A stretch of DNA of 64,000 nt, from contig BSYQ01000004.1 in assembly GCA_030272585.1 (NCBI GenBank), forward strand, positions 1,550,001-1,614,000, in the 5' to 3' direction. The position numbers and the translations under genes were made by a program. Below, piece by piece: positions 34,701 to 43,240 of the stretch. Positions within the stretch are counted from its first letter, which is position 1, and each line of letters starts with the position of its first letter. Source of the stretch: Bryopsis sp. KO-2023 (taxonomy: Eukaryota; Chlorophyta; Ulvophyceae; Bryopsidales; Bryopsidaceae). The notes under the pieces are model-generated. The model saw nothing but the letters and a program-made list of their open reading frames with translations. It did not search any database and was not told where the DNA came from.

Positions 34701-35650
34701 AAAACCACACAATGATGGTGGCCGTGACCCAGCATTTATTTTCAGCTCCAAATTAAAAACTGAATTTCATTGCTGCTGCAGGGGCCAACATTTTTGCACG
34801 AGCTGCTTATGGTTTGTCCACGTTACATATTGCTGTTACATATGGTCAGTTGAATGTTATCAAGGTTTTGATTGAAGCAGGTAAATTCAGACAGCAATTC
34901 TCCATTGTTTGTATTTGAACTCTGGATGTGTCCACTTCCCCAGCACAGCTTCCTCTTTTTTTGCCAAAAAAAAGAATTGTGAATTGAACGACGGAGCTTT
35001 TGACACCAAACCAGAATAGAAATACCATGTGTTGTTTTTTTCAAGTGCGTTCCTTTCTTTTTGTCAAACTTCGGCATCGAGTTCCATCTGGAAGATTTCA
35101 CTGATTTGATTTTTCTGTTCGCATGCAATTTTTTTTATTTTCATTTATTTTCAGCACAACTTTTATATACGTAACTAGAAAAAACCTTAAAAAAAGTGAC
35201 AAGTTATTGTATGGCCCTGAAGCGAAAAGGCATGCTAAGCATCCATTGACCTGAGATTGAGGTATTGTGCTGCCGTCTCCAGGTGCCAACGCCAATGCTC
35301 GCGATAATAAAGACGACACATCACTGCACTCTGCTGCCTATGCTGGGAGCCCAGAGTTAGTCCAATTCCTTTTGGAAAATGGAGCTGAAATAGATGCACG
35401 AAACAAATTTGGGTCTACCCCTATCATCATTGCTGCCTATAATGGGAATGACGAAGCCATTGAAGTTTTGATAAGGGCTGGGGCTGATCTCAGTATCAAG
35501 GACAAGAATGGGAATACGATCGAAGATGAAATTTGCCAGTGTATGTTTCTCGGGAGAAACAGGATCCTGCATGCTATTAACTTATGTAGGGAAGGGAGAT
35601 GCGGTAGTGAAGGAGAGATAGAACAACTCAAAAAACTTTTGAACGGTTGA
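31730..35650 (+). CDS. Secreted S1 serine protease fused to ankyrin repeats, copy 2, intact
   Basis: Exons 31730-31799, 31892-31917, 32580-32786, 32945-33263, 33393-33676, 33999-34064, 34168-34285, 34782-34880 and 35283-35650 give 518 residues, every phase matching. Signal peptide MPAFLIWALLCVSAHRAMC; protease about 33-260 with EWILTAAHC (His73), FDIALVRL (Asp122) and CEGDSGGP (Ser210). The pocket has Gly189 and Asp226 (TPDVYTRV), the arrangement of crab collagenase (brachyurin), predicting broad specificity rather than strict Arg/Lys cleavage. The mature N-terminus would be DRQGGQDAP; the usual R-I-V-G-G activation site is absent. A Ser/Thr/Pro linker (about 268-302) leads to a cap (DYEKLNRDLYDASGTGD) and four ankyrin repeats (for example TPLHAATRFGHVEIVKIL), then a tail with Cys pairs and EGEIEQLKKLLNG. 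Ankyrin exons are phase 1-1 and so can be shuffled. Presumed secreted; substrate unknown. Confidence 0.92.
32418..32462. repeat. Compound (GA)n(GTGA)n(GT)n microsatellite
   Basis: AGAGAGAGAG then GTGAGTGAGTGAG then TGTGTGTGTT in the intron before the His exon of copy 2. Confidence 0.85.
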
Positions 35651-36699
35651 GGTGACAAGTGTGTGTGTGTCTGTGTGATTTCTTTTCATTTTGGTGTTTT
35701 GAGAGGGGGGATTTAGCATTAGCATAGCAGTGCCATTTTTGTCTCTTCTTAAAATGCGCATAATAACACCTTTTGCTGACTGGGTGGGTGAGATTGAGTC
35801 CGTAGATTCCCATCTGATGGAGGGTTTTTCAACCTGCAATAAATCTCGGAGCAGAACAATGCCTTTTACAAGTGGAACATAGATTGCCACCAGTGGGTGG
35901 TAATGTTGATGTTGGCATAACTGACAGCAAGCATTGGTGGATTAGTAGGCTTTTAACCTGTAAGATAACGGATGAATTGCTTTGGCAGGAGCTGTGAAGT
36001 CATGTTTGAAGTTCGAAGAAAGGGAGACACCTGCACATTCACAACACATAGACTGTGTTGCGCAATGTTCATCCAGAGAACACAGAAGATGTGACTGATT
36101 AGCAAGGTGGTTTCCCCACTGATTTTTTCCATCTGCTCGTAATTCCACTTTTTTAATTTATTTTTAATTTAGCACACCTGTCATATCCATGAAGAGAAAA
36201 ATGCTCCCACAGTTTTTAGGAACTCTTTGCTGCCTTTTTTTTGTTTTTTTTTCCGCCTCCAGAGATCTGTGAATGCACCTGTTTCTCCACCCACAAAATA
36301 CCATAGACGCACCCTTTCAGGCGTTTTCATTTCTTGCATGTATTTTTTTTGGGTGGATGGCAGTGGTAGAAAAAAGCGGCAATATCATGTTGGCTTTCGA
36401 TGCTCCATTGTGAGCCCTTGCTCAGGTCTGTTTTTTTTTATTCATAATAGTTGTCAACGGCCCTAAAGCAAGGATATATTGTTGGAACTAAGATTAATAT
36501 TTCCTGAAAAAAAGTCTTTCGGGTCTGAGAAACAAGACATTGCATTCTGTGTTATCCCCAAACAGTTTTGCTTCTCTTGCCACAATGGCTTGGAGGTCAA
36601 TGGGGTAATGATCAAAAAGGGATCTGTTTCTCATTTTCTTCCAGTTGATTCTTTCCCAGAGTTATGCAATCGGAGTGTGCGATTTAGTGACCTTCTCAT
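35651..36699. other. 3' flank of copy 2, no supported gene
   Basis: Starts with a TG-rich stretch after the stop. Open frames here are short and unspliced. Small blocks such as AGCACACCTGTCATATCC may be old duplicates of the preceding introns, but I cannot show an exon. Confidence 0.45.
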
Positions 36700-37290
36700 T
36701 TCAGCTTTTCAAATGGCATATTTGGTTTTCAGCTCCGTACATATTTGCTGCACTTGCAATGAGTTTTTGAGTGTTTCCTCCAAGCTTTTGGTCAAAGCAG
36801 GTGATAGGACCTTTGTACAAAGGATGCTTTAAGTTGCCAATTTTAGGCTTTTTGACATTTCAGGGGTAACTGTGAGATGTCAATTGTAGCATCTGAAATC
36901 TCTAAACTGTTTTTTGTAGGCATGCTTTGATAAAACTGAGATACCTGTCGTCTAATAGGTGCCAACGTGAATGCTCGCTTTTATTTTGATCAAACACCCT
37001 TGCATGTGGCTGCCTTTCATGGAAACCCAGACTTGGTTCAATTCCTTTTGGACAATGGAGCTGAAATAGATGCACGAAACAGGTTTGGGTCAACCCCAAT
37101 GTTCACTGCAGCCTTTTATGGGGCTGGCAAAAGCATTGAAGTTTTAAAACGTGCCGGGGCTGATCTCAGTATCAAGGACACAAGGATGGGAATACGTATA
37201 ACAATATTATTTGTCAGTGTTCAGCATCAAAGGAATGCAGGAAAGGAAGATGCGTTGATGGGGAGACAAAACGTCTCAAAAAGATTCTGA
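36700..37290 (+). pseudogene. Duplicated ankyrin 3' exons beyond copy 2
   Basis: A decayed repeat exon ends SKLLVKAG|gtgata at about 36,800. A second one at 36,959-37,290 reads GANVNARFYFDQTPLHVAAF and continues through two repeats to GADLSIKD, closely matching the terminal exon of copy 2. It then shifts frame and loses the Cys tail. The acceptor (aatag) is still usable, so it could serve as an alternative last exon of copy 2, but decay is the simpler reading. Confidence 0.7.
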
Positions 37291-38070
37291 ATGATTGATG
37301 TTATATGCGCGTGTGAGATTTCTTTCCATTTGGGTGTTTTAAGGGTAGTACTGCTGTTTTTGTTTTTCCTGACATTGTACATTAAAACGTTTTTCTGAGA
37401 GGGTGATTGAGATTGAATCCTTTTTCCCACTGGGATCCGACGGAGGTTTTTGAGTTCTTATTCCATAAATTAGAAAAGAATGCTTTTACCAAGTCAAACA
37501 TAGCTACAGTCTGTAGACAAACGCCAGTGGGTGGTGATGTTGGTACAGCTGAGGGAAGCATTGAAATTCCAATTGGTGGATTAGGATGTTGAAGGGGAGA
37601 GGTTGAATCATGAAAAAAATCTGTTGCTTTGAGTTTTCATGATAGGCAACATCAAGAGGCACACAGATTCCCTCCTCGAAATTAGCAGAGAGTTTGGGTA
37701 GTTCATAGTGGAATGATTTCACGTGGCAGAATAGACACTTGAAAGATGGTCAGTAGATGGAGAATATCCAATTTCGTCTAATTAGATATTCTCTGTGGGC
37801 CCCACTCCGAAAAATTCTGGTCGCCTTCATCAGAACCTATTTGACATGTGAAGTTTCTTCCGCTGTCCAGTGCTCAAATCGTATTTATTGCAACGCGATC
37901 ACTGCACAACAGATCTGGTCTAGACCGGACACCAGAAAATTATGAGCGAAACAAGCTATTTAGACGCTTTTGCAATAGATGAGTGCCTCTGGTGCAAACC
38001 AGGCAACACAATATCATTGTCTGTGGAGGGGAAAAACCCAACAAGATTTCGTAGGATCGGGAGCGCCTCG
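37291..38070. other. Intergenic stretch, no supported gene
   Basis: The first part resembles the 3' flank of copy 2 (TTTCTTTCCATTTGGGTGTTTT). Nothing else is recognised. Confidence 0.45.
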
Positions 38071-38266
38071 CTGGTTACAGGGGGTGCAGTTGACGTGGGA
38101 TGTCCTTTCGAGCTCTGGTGCCAGGGTTTTGTGCTGTGACCAGTAGGTAGATTCACCGCTCTCGACCCGTTTCAATTCAGGTTCTTCCAGGTGCGATAGA
38201 AGAGGCGCACGCGAAGCATACACTTGATCGCCCCAAACTGGATGGGGTATTTTCGACGGCTCGAAG
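38071..38266 (+). promoter_or_regulatory. Upstream half of the copy-3 promoter, displaced by an insertion
   Basis: Collinear with 31,461-31,660 upstream of copy 2 (shared TTTCGAG-x-TCTG and CGGCTCGAA). The match breaks at CGAAG (38,262-38,266), where the 4.9-kb element begins, and resumes at 43,188 with CGAAGCACCC and GATCGAAC, 53 bases before the start codon. Confidence 0.75.
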
Positions 38267-38876
38267 TGTTGTGTCGCGATAGACCCCCTGTCGAGCTGAT
38301 CCAACGCGACATCGCATTGGGTCAGCGCGACATCGAGCTGACCCAACTCGATCGAGATAGGTCGGCTGTTCGCCAAAGCCTGGCGCAGGAAAAAGCGGCC
38401 ACAAAAAAAACAAAACAGTGGCGTCCTCACTAACTTCTGCACGTCCTCTCCATACAACTGCCGTTCGCGAAAGCCTGGCGCGGGAAAGGGTGGCTCTAAA
38501 AAAAGAGAGCAGCGTCTCTTGACGGTCACACCAACGCACACACTCGTTCCACACCTTGTAGCCAAAAGAACACTTGTGCAGGCTCAACAAAGCTAGACAT
38601 CCCAACTGTAACCAGAAAAAAAAAGAAAAAAAAAACACAACACAACCGAAACTTCCTTCTCCACACAAATGTAAACCCCGCCGGGGGTTACCTCGGCCGT
38701 CTCTGACCATCTTGAGAACTTCGAAGGCTTTGTGAGTGTGATCTTGAAAGTAAGAGCGGAAGAATTAGGAAGAAAGCGGAAGAAGTAAGAGCTGGTAGGC
38801 TTCTTCGCGTGTAATTATGTTATGTTAAGAGCGGAAGAATTAGGCGGTGACTGACTTCGCTATGTCAACTCATTTA

Positions 38877-39570
38877 GGGTCGTGGTAAACACCGAAAACC
38901 ACCGAAAACCACCGAAAACTACCGAAAACTACCGAAAACTACCGAAAACCACCGAAAACCACCGAAAACTACCGAAAACCACCGAAAACCACCGAAAACT
39001 ACTCACGAAAACCACCGAAAACTACCGAAAACTACCGAAAACTACTGAAAACTACTCACGAAAACTACCGAAAACTATAAAAACTGTAACTATGCAGCGA
39101 TTACCCTTTATAAAAGGAAAAGGGAAAGATAAATATTCAAGACTATTTCAAACAAGACATTTGCTTTCAGAGTGGTAACAAGTGAGTCTCCGAGTGATAG
39201 TACTTATCGGCAAGTGGGTATGCAAGTGTGACCCTCGGGATTCGAACCCGAGTCAACCAACCAAGGAGCCACTGGAACCAAACCAAGAGTCCATACCATT
39301 TGTAACATATTCACTCATATAAACAAAATGAATGTATTAGTTTCTTTTGTGTGTAATGGTTTTTTTCGGTGGACTCCCCGTTATAAATTTATTTTTACTG
39401 TTCAAGTTTTCGTTTTATCATGTCGATTTTTATAGTTTTCGGTAGTTTTCGGTAGTTTTCGGTGGTTTTCGTGAGTAGTTTTCGGTGGTTTTCGGTGGTT
39501 TTCGGTAGTTTTCGGTGGTTTTCGGTAGTTTTCGGTGGTTTTCGGTAGTTTTCGGTGTTTACCACAACCG
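38877..39570. mobile_element. Mutator-like non-autonomous element with repeat-built inverted ends
   Basis: 694 bases bounded by the 9-base duplication ACTCATTTA (38,868-38,876 and 39,571-39,579), the length typical of Mutator. The left end GGGTCGTGGTAAACACCG and the right-end complement CGGTTGTGGTAAACACCG match except at two positions near the tip. Inside, both ends consist of an array of the 11-base unit CCGAAAACYAC, about 190 bases on the left and 135 on the right, in opposite orientation. The centre includes a tRNA-like B box on the minus strand (GGGTTCGAATCCCGAG). No coding capacity. Confidence 0.85.
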
Positions 39571-39891
39571 ACTCATTTACACACAGGTCCCAAAGCAGTC
39601 CCAACAAATATACAAAATAAACAGAGGAGTCTCGCAACGATAGAGTCCCAGTCCAATAAATACTCAAGCCCCACAGTTAACTGTCCAAACAACTCCCTCT
39701 AACAACCTATAATTTATCTACCCAGCAGCCAAACGAACTCCTATAAGGTATAACCACTTTATCATAACCACAACACAAAAGAAGTCGAAAGAGGCCCCGC
39801 ACATCAGTGGAAAACACAGAAAAGTTGCTAAGCCGTCGACGCGTTTGTTGTAAACGACCTTTCCAACACCTCGATGAAAGCTTTCAGTGGC

Positions 39892-40516
39892 TTAAGCCAA
39901 TGCCATGGCAGTTTCAGCCGCCTGCGCAACATCGTCTAGACTGGACACCACAGCCCATCCCATATTTAAAGTCTCAAGCTGCGATCTTGCAAACTCCAGA
40001 GGGTGTAAAGAAATGTCATCGATCTTTTCTTTGTGCATTTTTTTAGAGGCTCGCAGCGCCCACCAAAAATGATGAGTGCTGGGAAGAACTGAGAGGGAAA
40101 TCATTCGACAAAGAACAACCCAGATGTACTACAAAAGAACTGCCAGGCGTCCGGGCCCATAGCAGCGAATACACAAAAGCTAGGGAAAACTAAATGTTCA
40201 AAATACCTAAAGATCAAAACAAGAACAAAAAGGAAGCTTGCTGTGCTCCTGGGAGTGGGGTTTTCCCTTTGTGGGGTGTTTCTGCCTGGACGGCCAAGGC
40301 GAAGGCCTAAAAAACCAACGAAATATTTAATTCTGTAACAGAAAAAAGCAACAAACACTCACCAAGGGATGGGCTCCTTCCGAATTTCGTAGCCGACACC
40401 ACAGATCTTCCCACTTTGACGCGCGGAAAATCCTGCACAATTTCTCCTGCGTCGCGGGAAGTTAAGTTGACAGAGCTGGAGCGAGATCTCTTCGCGACGT
40501 TGTTGGCCGCAGGCAA
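39892..40516 (-). CDS. Small two-exon gene of unknown function inside the 4.9-kb element
   Basis: An upstream exon open at least from 40,516 to 40,363 (AKRSRSSSVNLTSRDAGEIV ... TKFGRSPSLG) ends at TTG|gtgagt. The last exon, 40,088-39,892, follows ccctctcag and reads WWALRASKKMHKEKIDDISL, then LEFARSQLETLNMGWAVVSS, ending AETAMALA. The phases agree (G|TT). There is no ATG near the visible 5' end, so a further exon or non-coding start is missing. The first part is Ser/Arg-rich and basic, the second helical. It is either the accessory gene of the element or a captured host fragment. Confidence 0.45.
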
Positions 40517-40776
40517 ACCCGCGGAAACGAAAGTGACTTTGCGGTGTGCTGGGTTCGAGACAAACTCTTAGTCTCGGAGGCCACTTCTTTCTCGTGGTCT
40601 AAGCGCAACCAAGGTCACGACGGCTTGTTCTCTGTCCTCTCCGTTCAACCTGAAAGCTCGCGTCCCTCCCTTCTATCAACAACAATCAGACGAGGCATAA
40701 TGTGATGGAGTTTAACCCCGATGTTACTTGGTGGATCGACGTCTCGACGCAGCCCAACATTAACATCGGAGCGTCC

Positions 40777-41052
40777 ACGAGTGTGGATGAAAGTTACATC
40801 AGGTGTTGTTGAGTGTCGATGGTGTCCACGAGTGTGCACTGAGTGTGCACGAGTGTGGATGAAAGTTACATCAGGTGTTGCTGAGTGTTGATGGTTTCAG
40901 TGGTGTGCGCCGAGTGTGCACGAGTGTGCACGAGTGTGGATGAAAGTTACATCAAATGCTGGAAATTGTCCATGGTGTCCACGAGTGTGGAGCGGTGTTC
41001 ATTGGGTCAGCGAGTTTGGAACGAGTGTAGGCGAGTGTAGGCGAGTGTGAAA
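40777..41052. repeat. Imperfect tandem repeat, unit about 70-80 bases
   Basis: GAGTGTGGATGAAAGTTACA occurs at about 40,780, 40,851 and 40,932, separated by GAGTGTGCAC-rich spacers of varying length. Further GAGTGTRGGCGAGTG units follow to 41,052. Confidence 0.85.
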
Positions 41053-41459
41053 GTGGGTCTTTTTTCCTAGTGAAGAATTTAAAACCCAGGAATGAACCAA
41101 AAAGGAGGGATTCCAAACGGACACCCAGAGAGAAACCCAAGAACGAACCCAGAAAACAAGGAAAACCAAAAAAAGAACTCAGAAAAGGGGAAAAAAATAG
41201 AAACATTGCGGCCAGAAAAAGCCTCCCCAAAGAAAATCGGTCAGAAACAATCCAGGGAACATCCAAAACCATCAGGACACCAGACCCATCACACCAACGG
41301 CGACTGACCCGACCAACGAAGAGGGGCAGGACCGCAAGGAGAGAGGAGCAGAGGCGGGCGAGACCAATAGAGAGGACCGGAGGGCAAGAGCACGGGGAGG
41401 GCAACCAAAGAGAGAAAGAGAGAGAGTAGAGAATCCAAACCCCCTCGAGGACCAAGCCA

Positions 41460-41860
41460 GTCTACGTTGGTGAGTCAAGGACCAGGCACTGGAGGATAGG
41501 ACGACGGGGTGGGAGGTAAGAGTAACGATGTTCGAAGACCAGCCGAAGGAAATTCAGCAGCTTGTAAAAGGTTCGCTTGGGGCCAGCCATCACACGGGCA
41601 GGAGCAACAGGAGACGGACCAAAGAAGCAGGCACAAAGATCAGCATATTCAGGGCAGTCACAGAGGAGGTGGAGTTCAGAATCGGGAGCTAAAAGGCACA
41701 TGGGGTAGGCACGGGGAAGGGTGGTCGCGAGGGAACTGATGATCTGCACGCGAAGTCAAATAAGCAAAACTGGTAAGTAACATCCTAGACTCAGGGTGAG
41801 AAAAACGTAGATAAGGTGGGAGGTGGGGACGAGTGTAGAACGAGTTAAAATAGCTATGTA
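41460..41860 (-). mobile_element. Possible LINE 3' scrap
   Basis: A minus-strand frame reads SELHLLCDCPEYADLCACF, resembling the cysteine/histidine tail that closes many LINE second ORFs (pattern E-x-x-HLL-x-C-P-x-Y). It then has a hydrophobic FLRLVFEHRY stretch. The preceding DNA in another frame (ESRMLLTSFAYLTSRADHQF) may be part of the same decayed end. No reverse transcriptase is present. Confidence 0.3.
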
Positions 41861-42662
41861 CCATATATGGAGGGACGAGGTTTCAGCGAGACGAGCATGA
41901 AACAAGGATTGATCATTTTAAACCAGGGTAGAAAGGTCAAGCAGGGAAGGAGAAGACAATGTCAGATCAGGAAAAAGCCAGCAACCAAAGCCAGGGCTTA
42001 AGAAACCCAAGTATCCAAAAACGCATGTGGAACTGGCGAATAAACGCCATATGACGCAAGTCAGTAGAATCCTCGATAGAAACCAATTCGTTCCACAATT
42101 CAACAGTGGATTGAGAAAAAACAATTTGAGTGGGTACGTGTGTAGTTCGCAGTAAAGAGAAAAGATCGGAGTTTTAGCGTGGGTGCGGAGTATTGCACGT
42201 GAGAATTGACAAATATTTAGGGTGAGGCACCGAGAATGCAGGTCAGCAATGGCTTTTTTATAGCGACAGACGAGAGCACAACTTCAAGGTACCGGACAAC
42301 AAGAACAACAGGCGCGACGTCTAGCTTTGTTGAGCCTGTGCACAGTACGAGTTCAAAGGGGGTGACCTGATCCTGACAAAATAAGAAAAAGCTTCCCCCG
42401 GAAAGTGTTATGAGCGAACGAACAAAAGGAGCAAGCACCCTCCCTGGTTTTCCAATTTTGGTTTTCCAACGATCGCACGGCATTAGCATGCTGTTTGAAC
42501 TGGGCAGTCGATGGGTCTTGCGCTCCTCACCCGAAGAAACTACGGGTGGCGTCAAAGAGCCTCTTGTGGGAGCTGAGTTAACGCGAGTGATGCGAGTGGG
42601 AGCGAGATATGGAGTGCTATTTAACCCGGCGGGGTTTACATTTGTGTGGAGAAGAAAGTTTC

Positions 42663-42772
42663 GGTTGTTGTGTTGTGTTGTGTTGTGTTGTGTTGTGTTG
42701 TGTTGTGTTGTGTTGTGTTGTGTTGTGTTGTGTTGTGTTGTGTTGTGTTGTGTTGTGTTGTGTTGTGTTTTT
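42663..42772. repeat. (GTTGT)n microsatellite, about 20 units
   Basis: A near-perfect pentamer array in the right inverted arm of the 4.9-kb element. The left arm has only two or three units at the matching place (38,637-38,648), so the array expanded after insertion or in this arm only. Confidence 0.95.
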
Positions 42773-43040
42773 TCTTTTTTTCTGGTTACAGGCGCGACGT
42801 CTAGCTTTGTTGAGCCTGTACAAGTGTGCTTTTGGCTGGACGCTGTGGAACGAGTGTGTGCGTTGGTGTGACCGTCAAGAGACGCTGCGCTCTTTTTTTA
42901 GAGCCACCCTTCCCATCGCCAGGCTTTGGCGAACGGCAGTTGTATCGAGAAGGACTTGCAGAAGCTAGTTGGGGCGTCACTGTTTTTTTTTCTGGCTACT
43001 CTTTCCCGCGCCAGGCTTCCGCGAACGGTCGACCTATCTC

Positions 43041-43170
43041 GATCGAGTTGGGTCAGCTCGATGTCGCGCTGACCCAACGCGACGTCGAGCTGACTCAACG
43101 CGATGTCGCGCTGACCCAATGCGATGTCGCGCTGACCCAATGCGATGTCGCGCTGGATCAGCTCGACAGG
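43041..43170. repeat. 21-base tandem repeat in the right arm of the 4.9-kb element
   Basis: Units of the form CTGACCCAAYGCGATGTCGCG repeat five to six times. The left arm at 38,295-38,360 has fewer units in the opposite orientation. In one frame the units read as a heptad (LTQRDVA, LTQCDVA). Confidence 0.9.
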
Positions 43171-43240
43171 GGGTCTATCACGCAACACGAAGCACCCAAA
43201 TTCGCGATCAGAGAGTTCTCCGAACAAGATCGAACTCCCA

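Larger units (their letters stand above)
38267..43187. mobile_element. 4.9-kb transposon with long inverted arms, unclassified
   Basis: The ends TGTTGTGTCGCGATAGACCC and the inverted complement of GGGTCTATCACGCAACA are flanked by a 5-base direct duplication CGAAG (38,262-38,266; 43,188-43,192). Inverted arms extend to about 38,690 on the left and from about 42,625 on the right. They share GGCGGGGTTTACATTTGTGT, GACCGTCA-x-GAGACGCTG and a 21-base repeat array. The uninterrupted promoter of copy 2 matches the joined flanks, so the insertion is proved by comparison. The interior carries a nested Mutator-like element, tandem repeats, a small two-exon gene and a LINE scrap. TGT termini with a 5-base duplication are known in Ginger-like DNA transposons, but no transposase is seen, so I leave the family open. 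Confidence 0.8.

Noticed and set aside
38881-39088. Regular CCGAAAAC repeats that could suggest a CRISPR array
   Set aside because: The unit is 11 bases with no spacers, and it occurs in opposite orientation at the other end of a transposon with a 9-base duplication. The genome is eukaryotic.
42410-42968. Long plus-strand frames with CVVLCCVVLCC repeats
   Set aside because: They are translations of the GTTGT microsatellite, which has no in-frame stop because of its five-base period.
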